Assembly (NCBI RefSeq): GCF_018918205.1 | Contig: NZ_JAHLQB010000068.1 | Location: 1 to 40,445, forward strand | DNA length: 40,445 bases | Direction: 5' to 3' | Source of the DNA: Lachnoclostridium sp. MSJ-17 | GTDB taxonomy: Bacteria; Bacillota; Clostridia; Oscillospirales; Acutalibacteraceae | Shown: in pieces, positions 7,969-16,903 of the stretch | Position numbering within the stretch: position 1 is the stretch's first letter | Layout of the letters: each line of letters opens with the position of its first letter | Notes under the pieces: model-generated | Seen by the model: the letters and a program-made list of their open reading frames with translations, nothing else | Databases searched by the model: none | What the model was told of the DNA's origin: nothing | Program-made: the position numbers and the translations under genes

Positions 7969-9228
7969 TTACTGCCGTTCAATATTTGCCGTTCTCGAAA
8001 TTGAGAGCACGATGCCCATCTGCGCCAGAAGCATGATCAGCGAGGAACCGCCGTAGCTGAAGAACGGAAGGCTGATACCTGTGTTCGGCAGCCAGTCGGT
8101 GATAACGAGAATGTTGAGGACGACCTGAATGCCGATCTGCGAGGTCAATCCGATACCGAGCAGCTTTCCGAATTTATCCTTTGAACGCAGAGAGAGCGTG
8201 ATTCCTCTCCATACGAGCAGAGCAAAAATCAGGAGGATGATCGCCGCGCCGATAAGTCCGAGCTCCTCGACGACTATCGCGAAGATGAAGTCGTTCTGCG
8301 GCTCGGGCAGATAGAGGTACTTCTGGCGCGACTGTCCGAGGCCGAGTCCCCACAAGCCGCCCGAGCCTATCGCGTAGAGCGAGTTTCGGGTCTGCCATGT
8401 GGTTTGCCACATTTCCTCGGTTGTGTATTCGAGCGCCTGACCCCAGCCGTCCATTCGGCTCATAGCGTAGCTCAGACCGCCCGTCACCGCGAGCACAAGC
8501 ACCAGACCGCCGAGGATTACTCCGCCGATAAGCAGGTACTTTGTTTTCATTCCGCCGATATAGAGCATCAGTACGGTGAGCATACCGATGATTACGATAC
8601 CCGAGTAGTGCGGCTCAAGAAACAGCAGCATCGCGATCGAGCCGAATACAATGATGCCCGGCAGCACGCTGAACTTCGCGAGCTGCATCTTGTCGTAGTA
8701 CTTGCTCGCCCAGTGTGCGAAGAACAGGATAACCGCGAATTTCGCGATCTCTGAGGGCTGGATATTGAACATGCCCAGAGGTATCCAGCGCTTTACGCCG
8801 CCGTCGCCCGCGGGAAGCACGAGTACCGCAAGCAGACAGACATATGCTATGCCGAGTACGAGCGGCGCTATCTTGTGGAGCTTGTTGTAGTTGAAAAAGG
8901 ACATTACGCCCATGGCGATTATGCCGACTACGACGAATATCAGCTGACGGATAAGGAAGTAGTAGCTGTCGTTCTGGGTGTAGTAGGCGAAGGCGTAGCT
9001 TGCGGAGAACATCATAATCGTTCCTATTGTCAGCAGAACGAGCAGGATTATGCAGAACGGCAGGTCGATTCCCATGCCGATACCGAACCACTTGGCGTTC
9101 TTCATCTTGCGCTGACGAGAGGGTCTGATGAACAGCTTCTCCTTCTTTGCCGCCTGCGACGCCTTGTACTCATCGTCGTAGATGCGGTTAACGTCGCCCT
9201 TATACAGTAATTTTCTGTTTGGAGCCAT
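7969..9228 (-). CDS. ftsW: SEDS-family peptidoglycan polymerase FtsW (SpoVE-like)
   Basis: FtsW is the integral membrane glycosyltransferase that, with a class B PBP, polymerises lipid II at the septum. The protein has 419 residues and about ten hydrophobic segments after a charged cytoplasmic N-terminus of about 50 residues. Family motifs include FSASYAFAYY, NIQPSEIAKFAVI, EELGLIGA and GISLPFFSYGGSSLIM. Start is ATG 9228 after GGAGGTAAAAT. From sequence alone it could serve vegetative division or spore cortex (SpoVE) or both; no second SEDS gene is in the window. Its neighbours mraY and murG make and modify the lipid carrier it uses. Confidence 0.95.
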   Translation of the reverse strand: MAPNRKLLYKGDVNRIYDDEYKASQAAKKEKLFIRPSRQRKMKNAKWFGIGMGIDLPFCIILLVLLTIGTIMMFSASYAFAYYTQNDSYYFLIRQLIFVVVGIIAMGVMSFFNYNKLHKIAPLVLGIAYVCLLAVLVLPAGDGGVKRWIPLGMFNIQPSEIAKFAVILFFAHWASKYYDKMQLAKFSVLPGIIVFGSIAMLLFLEPHYSGIVIIGMLTVLMLYIGGMKTKYLLIGGVILGGLVLVLAVTGGLSYAMSRMDGWGQALEYTTEEMWQTTWQTRNSLYAIGSGGLWGLGLGQSRQKYLYLPEPQNDFIFAIVVEELGLIGAAIILLIFALLVWRGITLSLRSKDKFGKLLGIGLTSQIGIQVVLNILVITDWLPNTGISLPFFSYGGSSLIMLLAQMGIVLSISRTANIERQ

Positions 9229-9268
9229 ATTTTACCTCCAAAGGAATATTTATTGGTTTATCTTGTGA

Positions 9269-10297
9269 TCATACTCCGAAGAGCACAAGCAGAAACGCGC
9301 CCGCTCCGAAAAGAGCAGTGACCGCGCTGAATACGGCGACGATCTTGACCTCGCTCCAGCCGCACATCTCAAAGTGGTGATGGATCGGGCTCATCTTGAA
9401 CAGACGCTTGCCGTGGGTGAGCTTGAAGTAGCCGACCTGCAGCATTACCGAGAACATCTCGCAGAGGTAAACGATGCCGAGCGGAAGGAGAAGTATGGGC
9501 ATATTGACCGCGAACGCGAGAGCGCACACTGTGCCGCCGAGGAAGAGCGAGCCTGTGTCGCCCATGAATACCTTAGCGGGGTGGAAGTTCCATACCAAAA
9601 ATCCGAGGCAGGCTCCGGCGACAGCCGCGCTTACGGCGGTGATGCCGAGCGAGTAGAGCTTGCTTGCAATAAGCATGAAGCTTACGGCGACGAAGAAAGT
9701 GATCGAGCCGTCAAGACCGTCGACGCCGTCGGTGAGGTTTACCGCGTTGACTACGCCGACGATAACGATCGCCGCGATGATGTAGTAGAAGAATCCCAGA
9801 TCGACAGAGCCGACGAAGGGAATGATCGTTGAGGTACCGTAGCCCGCGATTCCGAGCGTCGCGAGATACGCGCCCGCCACCGCGAACTGCAGAACGAGCT
9901 TCTGAATGGCGGTGAGTCCGAGGTTGCGCTTCTTGACTACCTTGGTGTAGTCGTCAACAAAGCCGATAAGACCGTTGGCGAGCGCAAGGCCGAGACCTGC
10001 GAAGATGAAGGTGACCTCGCGGCTGATATCCGAGAAATAGGTCTCGATGAACGAGGAGCCCGTGAGCATGTAGACCACAGTGCTGATTACCGACACCGCG
10101 GCTATGGCGATGATGAACATGATACCGCCCATGATCGGTGTACCCTGCTTGCTCTTGTGCCACTTGGGGCCTTCCTCAAGTATCGTCTGCCCGAAATTGA
10201 GCTTGTGCAGGAAGGGAATCAGAAACTTTCCCGTCACAGCCGAAATCAGGAAGGCAGCGATTGCCGCGCAAAACGTCCATATTCCGTAAACTAACAT
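9269..10297 (-). CDS. mraY: Phospho-MurNAc-pentapeptide transferase MraY
   Basis: MraY links UDP-MurNAc-pentapeptide to undecaprenyl phosphate, forming lipid I. The product is a polytopic membrane protein of 342 residues. Motifs are [30 protein letters not shown] (the Asp pair of the Mg/lipid site), [27 protein letters not shown] and the late SPIHHHFE loop. An ATG at 10315 has no Shine-Dalgarno. The ATG at 10297 (MLVYGIW) has AAAGGA upstream and begins right before the first membrane helix, so it is preferred. It sits between the PASTA PBP and ftsW. Confidence 0.96.
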   Translation of the reverse strand: MLVYGIWTFCAAIAAFLISAVTGKFLIPFLHKLNFGQTILEEGPKWHKSKQGTPIMGGIMFIIAIAAVSVISTVVYMLTGSSFIETYFSDISREVTFIFAGLGLALANGLIGFVDDYTKVVKKRNLGLTAIQKLVLQFAVAGAYLATLGIAGYGTSTIIPFVGSVDLGFFYYIIAAIVIVGVVNAVNLTDGVDGLDGSITFFVAVSFMLIASKLYSLGITAVSAAVAGACLGFLVWNFHPAKVFMGDTGSLFLGGTVCALAFAVNMPILLLPLGIVYLCEMFSVMLQVGYFKLTHGKRLFKMSPIHHHFEMCGWSEVKIVAVFSAVTALFGAGAFLLVLFGV

Positions 10298-10349
10298 ATT
10301 TACCGTTCCTTTCATTTTCGCTTATATGACAAATAATCTCAATACTATT

Positions 10350-12623
10350 TTAGTCGCTGTTGCCGTCGCTGGTGTTCGCTGCGAAGGTCACGCTGACGAC
10401 CGTTCCTCTCGGAACCTCGGCGCCCTCGGCGATACTCTGCGCTACCGCAACTCCGCCCGAGCTTACAGCGCCCGAATAGCTGACGTTCAGTCCCGCCTGC
10501 AGCGCGACGCTGTTCGCCTCGTAAGCCGCGCAGCCGATGAAGCTCGGCACGGTGACCTTTTCGGGCTGGTTGCCCTCGGTGTAGAGCACGACGTTTGAAC
10601 CCGCCGCGACCTGTGAGGATACCTGAGGAATCTGTGAGAGTACGGTTGAACCCGTGCCAATAATGGTGGCGATGAAGCCGTCGGCTTCAGCCTTCTTGAG
10701 CGCCTCGTCAACAGAGAGAGTGGTATAGTCGCCCATGCTGACGTTAAGGTACGCGAGATCCTCGTCGGAGTAATCCGTCTTGACCTCGAGGTACGGAAGC
10801 AGCTCCGTCATGATATTGATGAAGATAGGCGCCGCGATCTGGGAGCCGTAGTACGCTCCGCCGTCGGGGGTATCGAGGAAAACAAGCAGCGCGATCTGCG
10901 GATCGTCGGTGGGAGCGATTCCGCAGAAGGACGAGATGTAGTCCTTCTCAAACGAGCTCTGCTTCTTTTCAACGCCGATCTTCTCGGAGGTACCGGTCTT
11001 GCCGCCGGTCTTGTAGCCTGCTACGTAACCGCCCGAGGCTCCGTTGACCTCAGGATACGCCGCGAGCATATCACACATTTTCTTTGAGGTCTCGTTTGAA
11101 ATAACCTGACGCTTGACCTTCTTCTCCATCGTCTTTACGACGTTGCCCTTGGAGTCGGTTATCTTTGAAACAACGTAGGGCTGGAGAACATAACCGCCGT
11201 TGCAGACAGCGGCGCAGGCTGTTATCATGCTCAGAGGAGTGATATTGAAGTTCTGACCGAAGGACGCAACCGCCAAGTCGACCAGACCCATCTGACCCTC
11301 AGGCCAGAAGCTGTCGTCAGCCTCACCGGGAAGATCTATGCCCGACTTCTCCGAGAAGCCGAAGGCGGTGTAGTAGTCGCGGAACTTGTCTATTCCTACG
11401 AGCTGTCCTATCTGAATGAACGCGGGGTTGCAGGAATGGCAGAAGGATTCGAGGAAGGTCTGGGTGCCGTGACCCGAGGTTACCGAACAGCCGATGTCGT
11501 AGTCCTCGACGCGCATGTAGCCGCCGCAGGTAAAGCGAGAGCTGTCGGTGATTTTGCCCTCCTCAAGAGCCATTGAAGCGGTACACATCTTGAATACCGA
11601 ACCGGGCATGTATGTATCCGCAACGCACTTGTTTCGCCACATCGCCGCGAGGGATTTGCTCTCCTCGGCGTCCTGCTCGTTCTCGGGAAGCTCCTTTATC
11701 TTGAGCATCGTTTCGGCAGGAAGGGTGTACGGGTCGTTGAGGTTGTAGCCGTTGGCTGTGACCATCGCGAGAATCGCGCCCGTGTTTACGTCCATCGCGA
11801 TGCATACGCCGCGGTTGAGAACGTTGTTGTCGATTATCGCCTGAGCCATGTGCTTTTCGCAGATGCTCTGTATTCCCTCGTCGATCGTGAGGTAGATGTT
11901 TTTTCCGTCCTCGCTCTCGACGTTCTGTTCAAACTGGAAGGGCATGTTGGTGCCGCGCGCGTTCTTTGCGGTGACGATACGTCCCGGTGTGCCCGAGAGG
12001 TAGTCGTCGTACTTGTACTCAACGCCCTCAAGTCCCTGTTCGTCCGCGCCGGTGAAGCCGATTACGCAGGAAGCGAGGTCGTCCTTGGGATAGTAGCGCT
12101 TGTAGTCGTCAAGCAGCTGAATGACCGCTCCGCAGTCGTAGTCCTTGGTGAGCTTTTCCTGAAGCTCCATGACCTGATCGCGCTGCTCAACCTCGACCTT
12201 GCGCTTGACTACGGTGTAGTAGTTCTGCTGCTTTGTCTTTTCGAGAACGTTCTCGTAGTCGAGCCCGAGGATTTCCGAAAGACCCTTAGCCGCAGCCTGA
12301 CGCTGCTCGTCGTTCTCAAAGTTTATCGGCGCGAGCACGACCTGCCACACCGAGGCGCTCTCGGCGAGCGTGGTGCCCTTCGCGTCGTAAATCGAGCCGC
12401 GCTTGGCTGTGAGAACCGTATCGCTGAGCTGCTGGTTTACGGCTTTTTCCTGAAGCTCGCTGCCCTGCACCATCGTCAGAAACGAGAGCCGCAGCAGCGT
12501 CGCTCCGAAGCCTACGATGAGTATCAGGATGATGAGAACCGCCGTTCTCTGGCGCAGCCGCTGGTTCGGTCCCTTGTCGGCGCGCTTTTTGGGAGGTGTT
12601 GATTTTTTCTTGTTATCTTCCAA
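10350..12623 (-). CDS. Class B penicillin-binding protein with two PASTA domains (FtsI/SpoVD type)
   Basis: This septal D,D-transpeptidase cross-links peptidoglycan. TTG 12623 is chosen as start (AAGGAG with a 6-base spacer), giving 757 residues: a basic cytoplasmic tail, one membrane helix (RTAVLIILILIVGFGATLL), a dimerisation domain (KRGSIYDAKG...) and the transpeptidase domain. The active site has GSVFK (nucleophile Ser about 342), SCN as the SxN motif and GGKTGTSEK. The last ~135 residues hold two PASTA modules (YTTLSVDEALKKAEADGF..., VTVPSFIGCAAYEAN...). PASTA domains are typical of SpoVD and of Pbp2x-like division PBPs in Firmicutes. Both roles are possible; a position directly after ftsL supports division. 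Confidence 0.93.
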   Translation of the reverse strand: MEDNKKKSTPPKKRADKGPNQRLRQRTAVLIILILIVGFGATLLRLSFLTMVQGSELQEKAVNQQLSDTVLTAKRGSIYDAKGTTLAESASVWQVVLAPINFENDEQRQAAAKGLSEILGLDYENVLEKTKQQNYYTVVKRKVEVEQRDQVMELQEKLTKDYDCGAVIQLLDDYKRYYPKDDLASCVIGFTGADEQGLEGVEYKYDDYLSGTPGRIVTAKNARGTNMPFQFEQNVESEDGKNIYLTIDEGIQSICEKHMAQAIIDNNVLNRGVCIAMDVNTGAILAMVTANGYNLNDPYTLPAETMLKIKELPENEQDAEESKSLAAMWRNKCVADTYMPGSVFKMCTASMALEEGKITDSSRFTCGGYMRVEDYDIGCSVTSGHGTQTFLESFCHSCNPAFIQIGQLVGIDKFRDYYTAFGFSEKSGIDLPGEADDSFWPEGQMGLVDLAVASFGQNFNITPLSMITACAAVCNGGYVLQPYVVSKITDSKGNVVKTMEKKVKRQVISNETSKKMCDMLAAYPEVNGASGGYVAGYKTGGKTGTSEKIGVEKKQSSFEKDYISSFCGIAPTDDPQIALLVFLDTPDGGAYYGSQIAAPIFINIMTELLPYLEVKTDYSDEDLAYLNVSMGDYTTLSVDEALKKAEADGFIATIIGTGSTVLSQIPQVSSQVAAGSNVVLYTEGNQPEKVTVPSFIGCAAYEANSVALQAGLNVSYSGAVSSGGVAVAQSIAEGAEVPRGTVVSVTFAANTSDGNSD

Positions 12624-12786
12624 AATATACTCCTTCCACCGCAATCATGTATTAGTTCACAGCAAAGTATTGAATAAAATCGCTATTTTGCATTTGCCCT
12701 CTATAAACAAGGAAAAGAGCCAAGACATTTTAAGCCTTAACTCTCATTCTGATATGTCAGTTCATTATATTTAATTTCAATGAATG

Positions 12787-13320
12787 TTATGACCAAAGAT
12801 TTTTAATTGAATCGATAAACTTGGTGAAAATATTTTCACTCTTCTGTACGCTTACCTCCGCTTTGTCGCCGCCTTCGAGGGAGATAAATTCCTTCTGGGC
12901 ATTCGATGCTTTGGTCATGCCGAGTGAAGCGGCATATTTTTCGATCTCCGCATTTGAGAGATTCGCTTCGAGCTTCATCTGGTTCTGAGTATAGATGCTC
13001 TGGGTGTCCTCGAGGGTCTCCTGAGCCGAAATGATCTGCTGGTTGAGCTCTGTGAGCTGCACCTGACCGACGATGATAAAACCGATGATCACGGCGACTA
13101 CCGCTGCGCTTGCTCCGCCGAGCAAAAGCTTTAAGGGGTTATGCCTGCGGCGTCTGGACTTGAGCTTGTCCTCCTCGGAAAACTCGACCACATTATTTTT
13201 TACTTTTTTCTTAGGCTTTCTGACGGGTTCTTCCTCACGGCGCTTGGGAGCGGCGGAGGAGTATGTATTTTCCTCGTCAAAAAGGTTTAAGTCATAAGCA
13301 GCATTGTTGTTATATGCCAT
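12787..13320 (-). CDS. ftsL: FtsL/DivIC-like septum protein
   Basis: This encodes a 177-residue bitopic protein in the ftsL position. A long charged cytoplasmic part (RRRRH just before the membrane) is followed by one helix (GASAAVVAVIIGFIIVGQVQL) and an extracytoplasmic coiled coil (LNQQIISAQETLEDTQSIY...). The conserved FtsL-type segment near the end is IEKYAASLGMTKA. FtsL forms a complex with DivIC and DivIB that activates FtsW and its PBP. Identity rests on topology and position because the family is very divergent. A 300-bp non-coding gap separates it from rsmH upstream, unusual for this cluster. Confidence 0.85.
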   Translation of the reverse strand: MAYNNNAAYDLNLFDEENTYSSAAPKRREEEPVRKPKKKVKNNVVEFSEEDKLKSRRRRHNPLKLLLGGASAAVVAVIIGFIIVGQVQLTELNQQIISAQETLEDTQSIYTQNQMKLEANLSNAEIEKYAASLGMTKASNAQKEFISLEGGDKAEVSVQKSENIFTKFIDSIKNLWS

Positions 13321-13619
13321 TGGATTGCACCTTATGCCTTTCTCTATACAAAATTTTCACAAAACACACTTTTTCGCTGACGTTTCAGAAATAAGTCAGC
13401 AATTTAATTCTTTGAAGTCAAAAAGTTTCAAAGTTTTAACAATTTGATTTCAGAATTCACACACAATCTGTCCGAAATTACGGTTTCAAGCCGTTTTTAC
13501 CGGATATCTAGTCATAACAGGCTTGTAAATCACAAGCGGTTGTAGCTGTAATATTATTTACAGTTTTGTTATATTTTACACCAAAACTCGGCGTTTGTCC
13601 ATAGCTGAGAGGAAAAAAC
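13321..13619 (-). other. 300-bp non-coding gap inside the dcw cluster
   Basis: No credible gene is seen. The minus strand is AT-rich with several short inverted repeats: CTTTGAA...TTCAAAG, CTGTAA...TTACAG and CTTGT...ACAAG. A weak -10-like TATAGA lies shortly before ftsL, without a good -35. It may hold a second promoter for ftsL onward or an RNA leader, but nothing is decisive. Confidence 0.4.
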
Positions 13620-14543
13620 TTAAATTTTTTCGCATATTCTCAACTTTGCACTCCTCGCTCTGGGGTTTTCCGCCAATTCTGTTTCATTTGCACAAACGGG
13701 TTTTTTATTGACTAATTTTGCTTTTGGGGTGTTTCCGCAGACGCAGACCGGGAAGTCCTTGGGGCATGTGCAGCCCCTGCACCACTGAGCCATCTGCTGC
13801 TTCACTATCCTGTCCTCGAGCGAATGGAAGGTGATAACAGCAAGCCTTCCGCCGCTGTCCAAAAGCTCAAACGCGTTCTCAAGTCCGCGCGTCAGCTCTC
13901 CGAGCTCGTCGTTGACCGCGATACGTATCGCCTGAAATGTCTTTCGCGCAGGGTGACCGTCGCGCCTTACCTTCTGCGGCACGTTCGCCTTAACGATTTC
14001 GGCAAGCTCAAACGTCGTTTCGAGCGGCTTTTGCTCACGGGCGGCGATTATTCCCTTAGCGATAGAGCCGGCGTATTTCTCCTCGCCGTACTCAAACAAA
14101 ATCCTGCGCAGCCCCTCATACGGCAGGGTGTTTACAAGCTCAGCCGCCGTCGTACCCTTCTGGCTCATGCGCATATCGAGCGGCGCGTCCTCGTGAAATG
14201 AAAATCCTCTTTCAGCTGTGTCAAGCTGATGTGAGGAAACGCCGATATCGAGCAGCACTCCGTCGACCCTGTAGAGCTTTCTCTGCGCGAGCAGCTCGCG
14301 CATATCCCCGTAGTTTCCCTTGACGATGATCGAATTCTCGTTCTTTGCGAAACGCTTTGTAAGCGTCTGAATCGCGTCGGGGTCGCGGTCGATCGAGATC
14401 AGTGTGCCGCCGCGGAGGCGTTTGAGTATCTCGCTCGAATGACCGCCTCCGCCCGCAGTTCCGTCCACATATATTCCGTTTTCTTTTATTGCGAGTCCTT
14501 CGATTGCTTCTTCGAGCAGGACGGGCTTGTGGGAAAAATCCAT
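13620..14543 (-). CDS. rsmH: 16S rRNA m4C1402 methyltransferase RsmH (MraW)
   Basis: RsmH uses SAM to methylate N4 of C1402 in the 16S rRNA decoding centre. The 307-residue protein has the SAM loop DGTAGGGGHSSEIL, GVLLDIGVSSHQLD, the RGFSFHEDAPLDMRM segment and the terminal NPRARSAKLRICEKI, all diagnostic. Start ATG 14543 follows AGGAGG with a 4-5 base spacer. It begins 8 bp after the mraZ stop, so the pair is translated from one message under the MraZ-box promoter. Confidence 0.97.
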   Translation of the reverse strand: MDFSHKPVLLEEAIEGLAIKENGIYVDGTAGGGGHSSEILKRLRGGTLISIDRDPDAIQTLTKRFAKNENSIIVKGNYGDMRELLAQRKLYRVDGVLLDIGVSSHQLDTAERGFSFHEDAPLDMRMSQKGTTAAELVNTLPYEGLRRILFEYGEEKYAGSIAKGIIAAREQKPLETTFELAEIVKANVPQKVRRDGHPARKTFQAIRIAVNDELGELTRGLENAFELLDSGGRLAVITFHSLEDRIVKQQMAQWCRGCTCPKDFPVCVCGNTPKAKLVNKKPVCANETELAENPRARSAKLRICEKI

Positions 14544-14551
14544 AACGCCTC

Positions 14552-14971
14552 CTAGAACACGAAGTTCTCCAGCGCCTCTTCAAGCACCGGCTGCTGTGAC
14601 AGCATGAACTCGTCATATACCTCTCTGCTCCAGATCTCGATTCTTGTGTCCATTCCCAGCACAAGCGCCTCGCCCTCGATTTTGGCGATCTTGCGCAGAG
14701 CTGGAGGAATCACGAACCGTCCCTGAGCATTCGGAGTCACTTCGGACGCGGTCACGGTGAAGTTGTACTGCATAGCCATCGCCTGCTTCGCGGGAAGCTG
14801 ACGGATGCGCGCGGAGATATTCTCGTACTCCGACTTTGACATCACCTGAACGCATTTTGCGTTGAAGCCGTTCGCGACAATGAAGCTCTCGCCGAGCTCC
14901 TCGCGGAATTTTGCGGGCAGCACGATCCTGCCCTTGGAGTCTATATTATGGTTTGACATACCCAAAAACAC
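14552..14971 (-). CDS. mraZ: Transcription regulator MraZ
   Basis: MraZ is a DNA-binding regulator of the dcw cluster that forms a ring-shaped oligomer. Two AbrB/SpoVT-like repeats are visible: NHNIDSKGRIVLPAKFRE (about residues 8-25) and PNAQGRFVIPPALRKIAKIE (about 80-100). An upstream in-frame GTG at 15025 would fall within the operator repeats. The GTG at 14971 (MFLGMSNHN) has GGAGGTG at correct distance and gives 139 residues, close to the family's ~143. It is the first gene of the cluster and has its own boxes just downstream of the promoter, implying autoregulation. Confidence 0.95.
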   Translation of the reverse strand: MFLGMSNHNIDSKGRIVLPAKFREELGESFIVANGFNAKCVQVMSKSEYENISARIRQLPAKQAMAMQYNFTVTASEVTPNAQGRFVIPPALRKIAKIEGEALVLGMDTRIEIWSREVYDEFMLSQQPVLEEALENFVF

Positions 14972-15008
14972 GCTTGCCCACCTCCGTATCGCGATTTTCA
15001 GCATCCGA

Positions 15009-15046
15009 TTGTCACTCAATGACACAAAGTGACACCGATTAACACC
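15009..15046 (-). promoter_or_regulatory. Four MraZ boxes with exact 10-bp spacing
   Basis: On the minus strand GTG triplets occur at 15045-15043, 15035-15033, 15025-15023 and 15015-15013, exactly one helical turn apart, in a consensus like (G/T)GTGT.A. Known MraZ sites are 3-4 short GTG-containing direct repeats with about 10-bp spacing in front of mraZ. The array starts right after the -10 box and covers the predicted transcription start, which fits direct control of initiation. Confidence 0.85.
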
Positions 15047-15075
15047 ATTATAACCTATAAGGCTCCAAAAATCAA
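15047..15075 (-). promoter_or_regulatory. Sigma-A promoter of the dcw cluster
   Basis: On the minus strand TTGATT (15075-15070) and TATAAT (15052-15047) are separated by 17 bases. The predicted start at about 15040 falls inside the MraZ box array. Confidence 0.85.
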
Positions 15076-15169
15076 GCAGATATTACAAATTAATAAAATT
15101 TTCGTTATTATTCCCAAATTCCTCCGTCAGGTTATAAAACACATGCAAAATGATCGGTTTTGACCTCTT

Positions 15170-15210
15170 TCATGCAAAAAACAAAAGGCCCGACTCTCCG
15201 TCAGACCTTT
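15170..15210 (-). terminator. Terminator ending the rsmD-coaD operon
   Basis: On the minus strand AAAGGTCTGAC (15210-15200) pairs with GTCGGGCCTTT (15194-15184), with two G-U pairs and a 5-base loop. The T-rich tail TTGTTTTTTG follows. It separates this operon from mraZ. Confidence 0.9.
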
Positions 15211-15227
15211 CAAAAGTATTTGGATTA

Positions 15228-15683
15228 TTACTTTTTCTGAGAATTTGCGAGCGTTGAACGCGTCTTTTTGATGTCGGTGAGCTGTGTTGAAAGGCTCTCC
15301 TCGGCGCGCTTGAGAATGCCGTCGGCATAAACGTTGGCGGCCTTGCGGATCTCGGCGGACTTAGCCTTGGCGTCGTCCACGATCTCCTTTGCCTTAGCCT
15401 GCGCCTCACGAACCAGCTCGTTCTGGTTGAGCATGATCTTCTTGCGCTCCTCTGCGGCGCGGATAATATTCTCCGCCTCGCTGTTTGCCTCGTTGAGAAT
15501 CTGCTTTCTGTCGGCAACGATGTTCTTAGCCTGTCTTACCTCGGCGGGCATAGCGTCCTGTATCTGAGCGATAATCTCAAACACCTCGTCGCTGTTGACC
15601 ATGACCTTGCCGCCCGAGAGAGGTACGGCTCTGGCATTGTCAACCAGATTCTGTAAATCTAAAATCAAATCATCAACTTTCAT
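15228..15683 (-). CDS. Coiled-coil protein of unknown function downstream of coaD
   Basis: This 151-residue soluble protein is almost entirely helical and charged, with heptad-like Ala/Glu/Lys/Arg runs from about residue 45 to the end (RQAKNIVADRKQILNEANSE...). The N-terminus (MKVDDLILDLQNLVDNARAVPLSGGKVMVN) resembles the small ATPase/V-ATPase-subunit-H-like or DivIVA-like proteins often annotated beside coaD in clostridia. No catalytic motif is seen. Its ATG has AAGGAG upstream. It is last in an operon with rsmD and coaD, closed by a strong terminator. The function is not known; a structural or envelope-associated scaffold is only a guess. Confidence 0.8.
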   Translation of the reverse strand: MKVDDLILDLQNLVDNARAVPLSGGKVMVNSDEVFEIIAQIQDAMPAEVRQAKNIVADRKQILNEANSEAENIIRAAEERKKIMLNQNELVREAQAKAKEIVDDAKAKSAEIRKAANVYADGILKRAEESLSTQLTDIKKTRSTLANSQKK

Positions 15684-15742
15684 TTTCTTCCACTCCTTAT
15701 CCTTATATGTTAAGTTGTAATTTTCTTTATAATAAAAAGCAG

Positions 15743-16231
15743 TTACTTTTTATCCCTTAATCTGCCGACGATCCTGTCGTGTACACATTCCGGCACGAAA
15801 TTGCTGATATCGCCGCCCATTGAGCCGATTTCCCTTACCATGCTCGAGCTAAGATACATCAGATCGGAATCCGCCGTGATGAAAATTGTCTCGAGGTCGG
15901 GATTGAGCTTCTTGTTGGCAATAGCCATCTGGAACTCGTACTCGAAGTCGGAAACCGCTCGCAGACCCTTGACGATCGCGTTGACGCCGCGCTCGCGCGC
16001 GTATTCGGCAAGCAGACCGTCGAAGCCAGCGATTTCGACATTGTCCAGATCCTCCGTGACCTGACGGAGCAGATCCATTCGCTCCTCAACGGAGAAGGTC
16101 GGGGATTTTGATGAATTTATAAGAACCGCTACGATCACCTTGTCAAACATTTTTGCCGCTCTGCGGATCACCTGAAGATGCCCGAGCGTGACAGGGTCGA
16201 AGCTGCCCGGATAGATTACCGTTCTTTTCAT
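15743..16231 (-). CDS. coaD: Phosphopantetheine adenylyltransferase CoaD
   Basis: CoaD makes dephospho-CoA from 4'-phosphopantetheine and ATP, the penultimate step of CoA synthesis. The 162-residue protein has the nucleotidyltransferase (T/H)xGH motif in YPGSFDPVTLGHLQVI and the ATP loop YLSSSMVREI, at the usual length. It overlaps the end of rsmD by 4 bp (ATGA), indicating translational coupling. This rsmD-coaD pairing is standard in Firmicutes. Confidence 0.97.
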   Translation of the reverse strand: MKRTVIYPGSFDPVTLGHLQVIRRAAKMFDKVIVAVLINSSKSPTFSVEERMDLLRQVTEDLDNVEIAGFDGLLAEYARERGVNAIVKGLRAVSDFEYEFQMAIANKKLNPDLETIFITADSDLMYLSSSMVREIGSMGGDISNFVPECVHDRIVGRLRDKK

Positions 16232-16776
16232 TTCACAAAATCCTCATGCCTGTATGTGCTTATTTTTATTTTACCATAGCGATACTGTCTGTCAAGTACA
16301 AAATCACCGTATTTTGACAAAATTTCCTCATTTAAAGGATTTTCCGCTATGATAACGCCCGTTTCCTTCATATGAGATACGACTTTTTCGAGCGCGGACT
16401 GCAATATTCCCTTGCCGTAGGGCGGGTCAAGGAACACAATGTCGAATTTTTCCGTGTTCATCGAGAGGAAGCTCTGCCAGTCGAGACGGCACACCTTGGC
16501 GTTGGGCTCAAGGCTGGTCGACTTGAGGTTCTGACGTATGATATCGACGCTTTTCTTTGCGCTGTCGACAAAGACCGCCTCCTTAGCGCCGCGACTGAGA
16601 GCCTCAATGCCCATCTGCCCGGAGCCTGCAAAGAGGTCGAGAAACGCCCTGCCCTCTGTTTCGAACTGTATGATTGAAAAAACCGCTTCCTTCACCCTGT
16701 CTGTGGTCGGACGAACGTCCTCGCCCTCAAGGGTCAGCAGCCGTCTGCCGCGCGCGGTACCTGTGATCACTCGCAT
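16228..16776 (-). CDS. rsmD: 16S rRNA m2G966 methyltransferase RsmD
   Basis: RsmD methylates N2 of G966 in 16S rRNA using SAM. The 182-residue protein starts MRVITGTARGRRL, with the RP(T)xDRVKEAVFSI segment, the SAM loop FLDLFAGSGQMGIEALSRGA and the catalytic DPPYGKG (D/N-PPY motif of amino-methyltransferases). Start ATG 16776 has AAAGGAAG upstream. It leads the operon with coaD and has a consensus promoter 30 bp upstream. Confidence 0.96.
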   Translation of the reverse strand: MRVITGTARGRRLLTLEGEDVRPTTDRVKEAVFSIIQFETEGRAFLDLFAGSGQMGIEALSRGAKEAVFVDSAKKSVDIIRQNLKSTSLEPNAKVCRLDWQSFLSMNTEKFDIVFLDPPYGKGILQSALEKVVSHMKETGVIIAENPLNEEILSKYGDFVLDRQYRYGKIKISTYRHEDFVK

Positions 16777-16804
16777 AAAATCTTCCTTTTAGACTGTTTA
16801 ATGT

Positions 16805-16833
16805 ATTATATCATACATTTTTCTTTTTTGCAA
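16805..16833 (-). promoter_or_regulatory. Sigma-A promoter of rsmD-coaD
   Basis: On the minus strand TTGCAA (16833-16828) and TATAAT (16810-16805) are separated by 17 bases, about 29 bp before the rsmD start codon. Confidence 0.85.
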
Positions 16834-16903
16834 TAAAATTATCGTGAGAGGGCGTGAATCTGATTTTATAATTGATTTGTTGGAGCGGTGAAGGTATGTA
16901 AAC

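Noticed and set aside
14972-15025. Upstream GTG start for mraZ
   Set aside because: It would translate the operator repeats and lacks a Shine-Dalgarno; GTG 14971 fits family length.
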